A stretch of DNA of 13,283 nt from an uncultured Clostridia bacterium (GCA_937916195.1 CALFTO010000029.1:1-13283); one strand, 5' to 3'. Positions 1 to 5,537 are shown, counted from the first letter of the stretch. Translations and numbers: made by a program. The notes: generated by a model not told the origin, from the sequence alone.

Positions 1-245
1 TATTCAAGTGTTAATACTGTTGCAGCGCCCATCTTATCTCTCTTGAAGTCGATAATACGGTACTTTCTGCGGTTTCCGCCACCGTGGTGACGAACTGTAA
101 TTCTTCCGTAGCTGTTACGGCCTGCGTGCTTCTTAAGAGAAGTTAAAAGACTTCTTTCGGGAGCAACCTTTGAAAGCTCGGAATAATCTGTAACCGACAT
201 ATTACGTCTTGCGTTTGTAGTCGGCTTATAGACTTTAATCGACAT
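1..245 (-). CDS. rplB: 50S ribosomal protein L2, partial (N-terminal 81 codons)
   Basis: The protein begins MSIKVYKPTTNARRN and carries the L2 N-terminal RNA-binding (OB-fold) hallmark GRITVRHHGGGNRRKYR, followed by IIDFKR. L2 binds 23S rRNA domain IV and is needed for subunit association and the peptidyltransferase centre. The window edge removes the rest of a protein usually about 275 residues long. Start choice: an AAGGAG at 255-260 lies 9 nt before the ATG at 243-245. An in-frame ATG at 252-254 directly abuts that site and is too close to be used. It is the fifth gene of the S10 operon here. The gap to rplW upstream is 111 bases and holds a palindromic insert, which is unusually wide for this junction. 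Identification is from direct motif recognition. Confidence 0.97.
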   Translation of the reverse strand, partial: MSIKVYKPTTNARRNMSVTDYSELSKVAPERSLLTSLKKHAGRNSYGRITVRHHGGGNRRKYRIIDFKRDKMGAATVLTLE

Positions 246-273
246 TTCTTTCATCTCCTTATACTTATTTTAA

Positions 274-354
274 ATGGAGTGGCTCATTTTGAGCCTGTCG
301 GGAAGCTTTGCGGAGTATGTCGAAACTCCATACCTTACCGCCCGACCTCAAAAT
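274..354. repeat. Palindromic insert between rplW and rplB
   Basis: Several nested inverted repeats are visible. ATTTTGAG (286-293) and GTCGGG (297-302) pair with CCCGAC (341-346) and CTCAAAAT (347-354), leaving a 3-nt bulge. An inner pair is GGAGT (312-316) with ACTCC (325-329). GGCTCA-TTT-TGAGCC (281-295) is a competing hairpin, and ATGGAGT (274-280) matches ACTCCAT (325-331). The segment resembles short dispersed repeats of bacterial intergenic DNA containing TTTCGACA-type words. It is transcribed within the S10 operon. No coding capacity is evident. Confidence 0.6.
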
Positions 355-356
355 CA

Positions 357-650
357 TTACATCATTCCGTCAAAGAACTCGATAGTCTTTGAATCCTCAG
401 TAAGAGTTACGATAGCCTTTTTCCAAGAAGCCTTGAAGCCCTCGAAACGGCCGTAACGTCTGAACTGACCGCGAACATTCATTGTGTTTACTTTAGCAAC
501 TTCAACGCCGAAGAGCTTTTCAACAGCCTTTTTGATGTCTACCTTAGTTGCATCCTTAGCAACCTTGAATGTGTATTTCTTTTCTGCAGTACCCATCATT
601 GACTCTTCAGTAATAACGGGAGCGAGGATAATTTCCTGTGCAAGTTTCAT
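357..650 (-). CDS. rplW: 50S ribosomal protein L23
   Basis: This 97-residue protein has the L23 N-terminus MKLAQEIILAPVITEES and the C-terminal pattern NTMNVRGQFRRYGRFEGF...KKAIVTL. It binds 23S rRNA domain III at the exit tunnel and is the docking site for trigger factor and SRP. Length is normal for the family. Its ATG overlaps the rplD stop by one base (TAATG), and a GAGGAGG site lies inside the end of rplD, so the two genes are translationally coupled. The gene ends in tandem ATG codons before TAA, giving a Met-Met C-terminus. Identification by sequence recognition and S10 operon order is firm. Confidence 0.97.
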   Translation of the reverse strand: MKLAQEIILAPVITEESMMGTAEKKYTFKVAKDATKVDIKKAVEKLFGVEVAKVNTMNVRGQFRRYGRFEGFKASWKKAIVTLTEDSKTIEFFDGMM

Positions 651-1273
651 TATGCATAAACCTCCTCAATTTTTGCTACTGCATCCTTGAGAACTACGAT
701 TGTGTCGCAGTTAAGAATGTCATAAACATTAAGTGTGTTTACAAGTGTTGTCTTAACGCCTGCAATGTTTCTTGCGCTCTTGTAAACAACGTCGTTTTTC
801 TCAGGAAGAACGATAAGAGCTTTCTTGCCAGCGTTTACTGCTGCAAGTACGTTTGCAACTTCCTTTGTCTTGATTGCATCCATATTGAGAGAGTCAAGAA
901 CAACCATCTCTTCTGCTGCAACCTTTGAAGAAAGAGCAGACTTCATAGCAAGTCTCTTTACCTTCTTGTTGATTGAGAAACCGTATTCACGAGGCTTAGG
1001 GCCAAATGTGATACCACCGTGTGTCCACTGAGGAGCTCTTGTTGAACCCTGACGTGCACGGCCTGTGCCCTTCTGTCTCCAAGGTTTCTTACCGCCACCA
1101 GACACCTCTGCGCGAGTGAGAGTTGACTGTGTGCCCTGGCGCTGATTTGCCAAGTAATTTACTACTACAAGGTGCATTGCTGATGTGTTGGGCTCGATAG
1201 CGAAAATGCCGTCGTTGAGCTCGATATCAGAAACTTTCTTGCCCTTTGTATCTAATACTGCTAATTTAGCCAT
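650..1273 (-). CDS. rplD: 50S ribosomal protein L4
   Basis: L4 of 207 residues. The central extended loop is clear: GGGKKPWRQKGTGRARQG followed by STRAPQW and the GGITFGPKPREYGF segment, the part that lines the nascent-chain exit tunnel where macrolide-resistance changes arise in other species. No unusual residue stands out in that loop. In many bacteria L4 also represses its own operon by binding the leader; whether it does here is unknown. The start follows a GAGAGGAG site in the 17-base gap after rplC. Its stop overlaps the rplW start. Confidence 0.97.
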   Translation of the reverse strand: MAKLAVLDTKGKKVSDIELNDGIFAIEPNTSAMHLVVVNYLANQRQGTQSTLTRAEVSGGGKKPWRQKGTGRARQGSTRAPQWTHGGITFGPKPREYGFSINKKVKRLAMKSALSSKVAAEEMVVLDSLNMDAIKTKEVANVLAAVNAGKKALIVLPEKNDVVYKSARNIAGVKTTLVNTLNVYDILNCDTIVVLKDAVAKIEEVYA

Positions 1274-1290
1274 TACCTACAACTCCTCTC

Positions 1291-1920
1291 TTATTTCTTT
1301 ACTGTGTCTGCGATAACTACGATACCGTTCTTAGGACCTGGAATAGCGCCCTTAATAGCGATAAGGTTGTTTTCTACGTCTACCTTAACAACGTCAAGGT
1401 TTTGTACTGTAACTTTTTCTGTACCAAGGTGACCAGCCATCTTCTTTCCTTTGAAGATACGAGCGGGGTCGATAACACCAAGTGAACCACCGTGACGGTG
1501 AACAGGACCTGTACCGTGTGTTTCCTTAAGACGTGAGAAGTTCCAACGCTTAATAACACCTGCTGTGCCCTTACCTTTGCTTGTTCCTACAACGTCAACT
1601 CTGTCGCCTACTGCGAAGATGTCAGCCTTGAGGATGTCACCTACGTTTACGTCTGCTGTGTTCTCGAGTCTGAACTCTTTGAGAACTTTCTTGGGAGCAA
1701 CGTCAGCCTTCTTGAAGTGACCTGCCATTGGCTTGTTCACTCTCTGAACCTTAACGTCGCCGAAGCCAACCTGAATTGCTTCGTAACCATCGTTTTCGAT
1801 AGTCTTTTTCTGCACTACTGTGCAGGGACCAGCTTCAACAACTGTAACGGGGATTACTTTACCGTTTTCGTCGAAAAGCTGTGTCATACCGATTTTCTTA
1901 CCGATAAGACCTTTTTGCAT
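1291..1920 (-). CDS. rplC: 50S ribosomal protein L3
   Basis: L3 of 209 residues, beginning MQKGLIGKKIGMTQLFDENG. The loop that reaches the peptidyltransferase centre is intact: THGTGPVHRHGGSLG, then the DPARIFKGKKMAGHLG signature. L3 is one of the two proteins that start assembly of the large subunit. The start is preceded by a purine-rich AGGAGG-type site (minus-strand reading of 1929-1934). It lies 69 bases after rpsJ, and that gap contains a perfect hairpin. The length is that of the bacterial family. Confidence 0.97.
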   Translation of the reverse strand: MQKGLIGKKIGMTQLFDENGKVIPVTVVEAGPCTVVQKKTIENDGYEAIQVGFGDVKVQRVNKPMAGHFKKADVAPKKVLKEFRLENTADVNVGDILKADIFAVGDRVDVVGTSKGKGTAGVIKRWNFSRLKETHGTGPVHRHGGSLGVIDPARIFKGKKMAGHLGTEKVTVQNLDVVKVDVENNLIAIKGAIPGPKNGIVVIADTVKK

Positions 1921-1944
1921 TTTATTTTCCTCCTTTGGTTATTG

Positions 1945-1960
1945 GTCGGTATTTACCGAC
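1945..1960 (-). promoter_or_regulatory. Perfect hairpin in the rpsJ-rplC intercistronic gap
   Basis: GTCGGT (1945-1950) and ACCGAC (1955-1960) form a 6-bp perfect stem with a 4-nt loop. No T-run follows, so it is not an intrinsic terminator. It lies about 25 nt before the rplC start and could affect mRNA stability or initiation. Function is inferred only. Confidence 0.4.
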
Positions 1961-1989
1961 TTGACCTTGCTCAGTGTTTAACTAAAAGA

Positions 1990-2307
1990 TTAAAGCTTAA
2001 TCTCGATGTCAACACCGGCAGGAAGCTCAAGACTTGTAAGAGCCTCAACAGTTTTGTTTGAGGGTCTTAAAATGTCGATAAGCCTTTTGTGTGTTCTCTG
2101 CTCAAACTGTTCACGGCTGTCCTTGTACTTATGAACAGCGCGAAGGATTGTAACAACCTCTTTTTCTGTGGGGAGCGGAACAGGACCTGAAACCTGAGCG
2201 CCTGTGCGCTTTGCAGTTTCAACAATCTTTTCTGCTGCCTTGTCTACGAGGTCATGGTCATAACCCTTAAGTCTGATTCTGATTTTCTTACCTTTTGTTG
2301 CTGCCAT
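1990..2307 (-). CDS. rpsJ: 30S ribosomal protein S10 (NusE)
   Basis: S10 of 105 residues, MAATKGKKIRIRLKGYDH..., with the family signature region containing SGPVPLPTEKEVVTILR and the RTHKRLIDILRPS segment. S10 is part of the small-subunit head and, as NusE, of transcription antitermination complexes. Start choice: a TTTAGGAGGAACC site (2308-2320) sits at normal distance from the ATG at 2305-2307. The frame stays open nine codons further upstream to another ATG, but that would place the ribosome binding site inside the gene and add residues the family lacks. It is the first gene of the operon, behind a long structured leader. Confidence 0.97.
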   Translation of the reverse strand: MAATKGKKIRIRLKGYDHDLVDKAAEKIVETAKRTGAQVSGPVPLPTEKEVVTILRAVHKYKDSREQFEQRTHKRLIDILRPSNKTVEALTSLELPAGVDIEIKL

Positions 2308-2620
2308 TTTGGTTCCTCCTAAATTCTTGGGCACGTTATTTTACTTGCAACCCGGCCGGGTGTTTCAACCCTACCGTTTTTAAAACCGAAAAATCGGTTT
2401 CTGATTTTTCGGACGGCGTAAAATAGCGCAGAATGCTCCTGCAAGTGCCGAAAAGCGCAGTTGGGGTACGCTTAAAGGCTTTAAAAGCATTATTGGTCGC
2501 CCGATTTTAAATCAGACATACTCCACGGTAATTCCCTGCATCAAAAGTGCAGCCACCTACCGCTTCAACGCATATCGCACACTGCAAAAGGGCAGAATTC
2601 GCCCAAAGCCGCAGAATGCT
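2308..2620 (-). promoter_or_regulatory. Structured 5' leader of the S10 operon (candidate ribosomal protein autoregulatory leader)
   Basis: About 310 nt separate the inferred transcription start from rpsJ, with no conserved gene. Visible RNA hairpins in transcript order: CTGC/GCAG enclosing GGGC/GCCC (2582-2613); CGGTA/TACCG enclosing CTGCA/TGCAG with a 7-nt loop (2526-2562); GCTTTTAAAGC (around 2478-2488); and a perfect 10-bp stem (2386-2395 with 2403-2412). The last stem is followed by only four U residues before an A-run, so it would be a weak terminator. It overlaps an alternative 7-bp stem, AAACCGA with TCGGTTT. A 12-base palindrome ACCCGGCCGGGT lies at 2350-2361. Long r-protein leaders of this kind usually serve autoregulation. 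The ligand, perhaps L4, is an inference. Confidence 0.6.
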
Positions 2621-2625
2621 TGTAT

Positions 2626-2654
2626 ATTCTAACACACCTTTCGTTAAATTGCAA
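2626..2654 (-). promoter_or_regulatory. Promoter of the S10 operon
   Basis: On the minus strand, TTGCAA (2649-2654) and TAGAAT (2626-2631) are separated by exactly 17 bases, close to the vegetative sigma-70/sigma-A consensus. The DNA upstream is rich in A and T runs, as expected of an UP element for a strong ribosomal promoter. Initiation is expected near 2619. Confidence 0.85.
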
Positions 2655-2710
2655 GAACTTTTTGAAAAAACTTTGTGAAAAACAGAGAAAATTTTTAAGA
2701 ATAATTTTAT

Positions 2711-2726
2711 ACACAATATATTGTGT
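2711..2726. promoter_or_regulatory. Perfect 16-bp palindrome upstream of the S10 promoter
   Basis: ACACAATATATTGTGT is a perfect palindrome about 57 bases upstream of the -35 box. It could be an operator or simply AT-rich cruciform-prone DNA. No protein can be assigned. Confidence 0.35.
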
Positions 2727-2730
2727 CTGC

Positions 2731-2784
2731 AAAACAAAATCGGCACAATTTTCGAGGATATTTTTCCCGATTTGTACCGATTTT
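2731..2784 (-). terminator. Probable terminator of the PadR/PspC cluster
   Basis: AAAATCGGCACAA (2736-2748) and TTGTACCGATTTT (2772-2784) are inverted repeats with 12 of 13 positions paired and one G-U type mismatch. They enclose a partly self-complementary loop of 23 nt. Read on the minus strand the stem ends in TTTTGTTTT. It lies about 100 nt after the last gene of the cluster and before the S10 promoter, the right place for a terminator. The large loop keeps confidence moderate. Confidence 0.5.
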
Positions 2785-2810
2785 ATATACATATTATATA
2801 TAATAAATGC

Positions 2811-2887
2811 GAAATTCGTAATTCGAAATGCGAAATTATGCTCTGCGACGCTGTCATTTTGCACTTTGCGTTTTGCACTTTGCATTA
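2811..2887 (-). repeat. Dispersed repeat with GCAAAGTGCAAAACGCAAAG words
   Basis: Read on the minus strand, GCAAAGTGCAAAACGCAAAG and a GCGTCGCAGA tail are followed by AATTCG-rich short repeats. A related copy occurs on the plus strand at 10421-10471. The repeat begins exactly at the stop codon of the small coiled-coil gene. It looks like non-coding intergenic repeat DNA. Confidence 0.6.
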
Positions 2888-3130
2888 TTTCAATGCTTTT
2901 ATTCGTGCTTCAAGCTCGTCATACTCTTTCTCGATTTCTGCCATACGATTTTCGAGAGCGGTATATTCTTCTTGCCACAATGCGTATTCCTTTTTATCCT
3001 CTTTATCGGGCTGAAAATCCTCAAGGTCTAAAAGCTGGTCTTCAAGGTCGTCATATTCATCTGAAAGCCGTTCCATTAAATCCTCAAGTTCCCAAAGTGT
3101 TCTGTTTGAAAATTCATAAACTTTGCCCAT
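2885..3130 (-). CDS. Small acidic coiled-coil protein, function unknown
   Basis: The protein has 81 residues starting MGKVYEFSNRTLWELEDL. It is highly charged, with an acidic stretch (SDEYDDLEDQLLDLEDF) and a C-terminal helix rich in heptad-like hydrophobic spacing (LENRMAEIEKEYDELEARIK), so a helical coiled coil is likely. No signal peptide or membrane segment is seen. Start choice: AGAGGAG lies 7 nt before the ATG, inside the end of the upstream gene, and only one base separates that gene's TGA from this ATG. The frame is open further upstream but would overlap the neighbouring gene completely, so the longer version is not credible. Tight coupling suggests it works with the repeat-bearing membrane protein. 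I do not recognise the family. Confidence 0.75.
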   Translation of the reverse strand: MGKVYEFSNRTLWELEDLMERLSDEYDDLEDQLLDLEDFQPDKEDKKEYALWQEEYTALENRMAEIEKEYDELEARIKALK

Positions 3131-3131
3131 A

Positions 3132-3893
3132 TCAATACTCCTCTGTATCTTCATCAAATAATTGAATTGTGTATCGTCTTTTTTCGAAAAAGTTGCCATC
3201 TTCATCCCAATAAATTGCGCCTCCCCACAAGCCATAATACTTGTTACCCTGCTTGTCGTAATAATAATCACACAAACATTCTTCACAAGGGGTAAAGTCT
3301 GTTTCATTATAAACAAAATAACCTTCACTATCGAGATAACAATAATCACCGTCAAAACGGTTGCCATTCTGGTCTATATAATCATTTATATATAAACTTA
3401 ATTTAACTTCATAAGTATATATATTTCCCTCACGGTCATAAAGTGGCACATCATAAATATCATCATACCGATTTCCGTGCACATCATAACAAGTAACTTC
3501 CCACAATGGCTCGTCATCAACAACACTTTTCACCACCGAAAAACCCATTGTTGCAATTGAAATAATTGTAATTATGCCTGCAAGAACACTCAACACCAAT
3601 GAAAGAACACACATTACTGCACCCTTGCGATTATTAGTTGTGTTCTGCTCAAAAAGATATTCATTGTTCTTTTTACGAATGAATCTGTGATATATGCAAT
3701 AAACCAATCTACCCAATATAGGAAATCCGAACGCTAAAAACGCCCAAATTCCTTTATGACTGATATTATTGCTTTTTGCGTGTCGATATACCGAGGTTGA
3801 CATCAATATACTTGCGAGAATTTTTAACACAGGCAACGCACGATAAACCATAAAGCTTATAATAAACATTCCCTGCGAAGTATTTTCAAACAT
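3132..3893 (-). CDS. Membrane protein with six D-x-x-G-N repeats, function unknown
   Basis: The protein has 253 residues. Hydrophobic segments lie near 10-30, 48-70 and 91-120. The second, ending FPILGRLVYCIYHRF, resembles the PLDc_N-type membrane helix found at the N-terminus of cardiolipin synthases and in short membrane proteins. The region after residue 130 is probably extracytoplasmic and holds six short repeats of the form D-x-x-G-N-x-aromatic at about 136, 152, 173, 187, 212 and 229 (for example YDVHGNRY, YDREGNIY, YDKQGNKY). There is also a cysteine cluster PCEECLC at 202-208. Such repeats probably form beta hairpins. The start follows GAGGG 7 nt upstream. Just before that lies a palindromic dispersed element separating it from pspC. 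It is coupled to the following coiled-coil gene. I do not recognise a named family for the whole protein. Confidence 0.75.
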   Translation of the reverse strand: MFENTSQGMFIISFMVYRALPVLKILASILMSTSVYRHAKSNNISHKGIWAFLAFGFPILGRLVYCIYHRFIRKKNNEYLFEQNTTNNRKGAVMCVLSLVLSVLAGIITIISIATMGFSVVKSVVDDEPLWEVTCYDVHGNRYDDIYDVPLYDREGNIYTYEVKLSLYINDYIDQNGNRFDGDYCYLDSEGYFVYNETDFTPCEECLCDYYYDKQGNKYYGLWGGAIYWDEDGNFFEKRRYTIQLFDEDTEEY

Positions 3894-3910
3894 AGTTTTC
3901 CCTCATAAAT

Positions 3911-4016
3911 TCTCCCTCTGACGAGGGAGGTGGATTTTGCGAAGCAAAAGACGGAGGGAGAGAAAATGAATCCCTCCACCGCTAACGCGGTCCTCCTCCA
4001 TTTGACAAGGGAGGCT
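3911..4016 (-). repeat. Multi-hairpin dispersed element, copy 1
   Basis: A chain of GC-rich hairpins: CTCCCTC/GAGGGAG at the 3911 end, TTTTGC-GAA-GCAAAA (3935-3949), GGAGGGA/TCCCTCC arms, ACCGC-TAAC-GCGGT (3978-3991), and a final CCTCC/GGGAGG pair. It matches the copy at 13176-13280 along its whole length in opposite orientation, except that the hairpin sequences differ while remaining paired. It sits between pspC and the next gene, and its edge almost touches that gene's ribosome binding site. Confidence 0.8.
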
Positions 4017-4034
4017 CTATCTCGCACTAAATTA

Positions 4035-4283
4035 TTACTGATTATTATCAGTCTTATTCTGCTCGAATTCGTTGTACTGATAATCGGGGAAGGGTCTGCG
4101 TGGCATAACGATTGCGAGAATAATGTAAACCGCAATTCCGCCGAATACTGCTGTGAAAAGCGTAATCAATGCATAAGCCACACGCACGATTGTGGGGTCG
4201 ATTTCAAAATATTCTGCGATACCTGCGCAAACACCGTCAAGTTTTCTGTCTGTACTCTTATAAAGCTTCTTTTCTTTAAACAT
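4035..4283 (-). CDS. PspC domain-containing membrane protein
   Basis: The protein has 82 residues. The N-terminal half matches the PspC domain: KKLYKSTDRKLDGVCAGIAEYFEIDPTIVR followed by one hydrophobic helix at about 34-60 ending IVMPRRP. PspC-domain proteins are envelope proteins; in enterobacteria PspC senses membrane stress. Here only the minimal domain plus a polar tail is present, which is common in Firmicutes. GGAGG lies 9 nt before the ATG. It is preceded at 19 nt by a small membrane protein gene and belongs to the cluster headed by padR. Its partner and trigger are unknown. Confidence 0.88.
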   Translation of the reverse strand: MFKEKKLYKSTDRKLDGVCAGIAEYFEIDPTIVRVAYALITLFTAVFGGIAVYIILAIVMPRRPFPDYQYNEFEQNKTDNNQ

Positions 4284-4302
4284 AATTAAAATCCTCCAAA
4301 AA

Positions 4303-4494
4303 TTATTTATCTATTATTATCATTGACATAATGTCATTTTCTAACTCTTTTTCTGCTTTGTATTCGCGGTACTGCTCAACACCGTATTCAACGCCGGTCT
4401 TAATAAGCTCGCCACCGCATACTAAAAAGCTGACAATAGCCGTAAAGAGTGAAATAACAAAAAGTATAACGAAAGTAATCAATGTCTTTTTCAT
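4303..4494 (-). CDS. Small membrane protein, function unknown
   Basis: The protein has 63 residues starting MKKTLITFVILFVISLF. One strong hydrophobic helix spans about 5-27, possibly an uncleaved signal anchor. A charged helical segment (YREYKAEKELEND) follows, then a short hydrophobic end. A ribosome binding site AAAGGA lies upstream. It lies between the HAAS protein gene and pspC, with only 19 nt to pspC, so it is probably co-transcribed with it. No family is recognised. Codon pattern, binding site and placement support a real gene. Confidence 0.65.
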   Translation of the reverse strand: MKKTLITFVILFVISLFTAIVSFLVCGGELIKTGVEYGVEQYREYKAEKELENDIMSMIIIDK

Positions 4495-4526
4495 ACCAAA
4501 ATTCCTTTCTAACTAAAACTGAGCAT

Positions 4527-4640
4527 TGCACAAATTGAAGGAAAATTGTTCACAGTGCCGTTTTGCCGCGAGGGTGCTGTACTTGGCTGTACCGCTCCGA
4601 GCAAAAAATGGTGCTGTGGGCAATTTTACTCAATTTTGCA
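4527..4640. repeat. Long imperfect inverted-repeat element (MITE-like)
   Basis: The left arm 4527-4555 and right arm 4614-4640 are reverse complements with blocks TGCA, AAATTGA, AAAATTG and CACAG conserved, interrupted by small mismatches. Pairing continues inward with wobble and a GTTTTGC/GCAAAA match. The central part contains the word GCTGTAC twice in direct orientation. The element has no coding capacity and nearly fills the gap between the HAAS gene and the small membrane protein gene. The form is that of a miniature inverted-repeat element; no flanking target duplication is established. Confidence 0.65.
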
Positions 4641-4645
4641 TCTCC

Positions 4646-5134
4646 TTATTTATTTATCATTTTAATGCACTCTTTAATTTCTATCATAGCCCACAGAAGT
4701 GTAATAATTGCAAGACACAAAACTGCTGCTGTTGATGAAATTGCGAATACAAGAAATGCCACAGAGCTGATATACGGAACTACAAAACAGAATGCCACAA
4801 TCATCGCAGCCGCAAGAAGAAACAATCCCAATGTGAACGGTACAGAGATAAATGCCTGAATTACATTCCACACAAGTGCTACTGTCCAGAAAGTCTTATT
4901 ATGCTTTTTGTCTTTCTTGGGCTCAATGCGGTTATCCATTATTGCATCGCCAACATACTGCTTTGCGCACTCAAATGGAGTGCCGAGTTCTTTGCAAATC
5001 TGCTCTTCTGATTTGCCTGCTGCCTCTGCCTCGCGGAAATGTGCGCGGAAATCTTCAAGAATTTCGGTACGTTCGTTTTTGGGCAACGGCGAAAGATATG
5101 AATAAAGTTCATTTAAAAAGTCAATTTTTTTCAT
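4646..5134 (-). CDS. HAAS/DUF1700-type membrane protein
   Basis: The protein has 162 residues. The N-terminal region (1-65) is the HAAS signature: MKKIDFLNELYSYLSPLP, ERTEILEDFRAHFREAEAAG, then GTPFECAKQY. The rest has hydrophobic stretches at about 81-120 and 122-150, giving three or four membrane helices. DUF1700/HAAS proteins are typically encoded directly after a PadR repressor and are thought to anchor or modulate envelope functions; the exact role is not known. Its ATG overlaps the padR stop as ATGA (4 bases), so the genes are translationally coupled. The gap downstream contains an inverted-repeat element. Confidence 0.88.
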   Translation of the reverse strand: MKKIDFLNELYSYLSPLPKNERTEILEDFRAHFREAEAAGKSEEQICKELGTPFECAKQYVGDAIMDNRIEPKKDKKHNKTFWTVALVWNVIQAFISVPFTLGLFLLAAAMIVAFCFVVPYISSVAFLVFAISSTAAVLCLAIITLLWAMIEIKECIKMINK

Positions 5135-5448
5135 TGTTCTACCCCCTCAAAGAATGAGTTAACCTGATTTAAGAATTCTGCCCATTGGCTGTGCAATGCT
5201 TTTTGCCTTTGTCTGCCCTTTAAAGTGATTCTATAATATTTGCGAGCAGGGCCATTGGGTGATTCCATTAAATACGACTCGAAATATCCGTCATTCTGAA
5301 GACGCTTAAGCATTGGGTAAACCGAGCCTTCGCTGATGTCCATACTCTTACCCAAAAGGTCTGCCAGCTCATAGCCGTAGCGGTCGCCACCGAGAAGTGC
5401 CGTCAGAGCACAAAGCTCCAGAACACCTTTTTTGAATTGTGTATTCAT
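5131..5448 (-). CDS. PadR family transcriptional regulator
   Basis: The protein has 105 residues, the short PadR type. The winged helix-turn-helix is evident: KKGVLELCALTALL, DRYGYELADLL, ISEGSVYPMLKRLQNDGYFES, then the wing with GPARKYYRITLKGRQ. The C-terminal helix (LHSQWAEFLNQVNSFFEG) is the dimerisation element. The ATG has GAAGGAGG upstream. It is the first gene of the envelope cluster and overlaps the HAAS gene. PadR proteins of this type usually repress their own operon, and the repeats around the promoter make autoregulation plausible. The ligand is unknown. Confidence 0.93.
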   Translation of the reverse strand: MNTQFKKGVLELCALTALLGGDRYGYELADLLGKSMDISEGSVYPMLKRLQNDGYFESYLMESPNGPARKYYRITLKGRQRQKALHSQWAEFLNQVNSFFEGVEQ

Positions 5449-5504
5449 TGCCTGCCTCCTTCTATTATTTTATGTAAGCTTTTAAGATTTTACACTTATT
5501 ACAG

Positions 5505-5537
5505 TACTACTATATCACACACTACTAAATAATGCAA
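5505..5537 (-). promoter_or_regulatory. Promoter of the padR cluster with possible PadR operator
   Basis: On the minus strand TTGCAT (5532-5537) and TATAGT (5509-5514) have a 17-base spacer. The word TAGTAGT occurs twice, once in the spacer and once over and after the -10 box, and AGTACT follows. Such repeats over a padR promoter could be the operator. The promoter is well supported; the operator is a guess. Confidence 0.75.

Noticed and set aside
638..928. Plus-strand frames opposite the ribosomal protein genes
   Set aside because: They are antisense shadows of rplD and rplW with no binding sites or recognisable domains.
2308..2334. Nine extra codons at the start of rpsJ
   Set aside because: They cover the AGGAGG site of the real ATG and are absent from the S10 family.
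2507..2746. A 79-codon open frame on the minus strand across the S10 promoter and leader
   Set aside because: It contains the -35 and -10 boxes and the leader hairpins, has no good ribosome binding site and no recognisable domain.
2620..3165. A 181-codon plus-strand frame rich in Cys, Phe and Leu
   Set aside because: It spans promoter, terminator and repeat DNA and runs antisense to the coiled-coil gene. Composition is that of a shadow frame.
2885..3367. A 160-codon version of the coiled-coil gene
   Set aside because: The extra N-terminal part lies wholly inside the membrane protein gene in another frame. The ATG at 3128-3130 has a proper binding site.
3911..4016. CRISPR-like or tandem repeat array
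   Set aside because: The repeated units are scattered palindromic elements kilobases apart, not regularly spaced direct repeats with spacers.
4527..4640. Insertion sequence remnant with a transposase fragment
   Set aside because: No frame in the element encodes anything resembling a transposase; only the inverted-repeat form is present.
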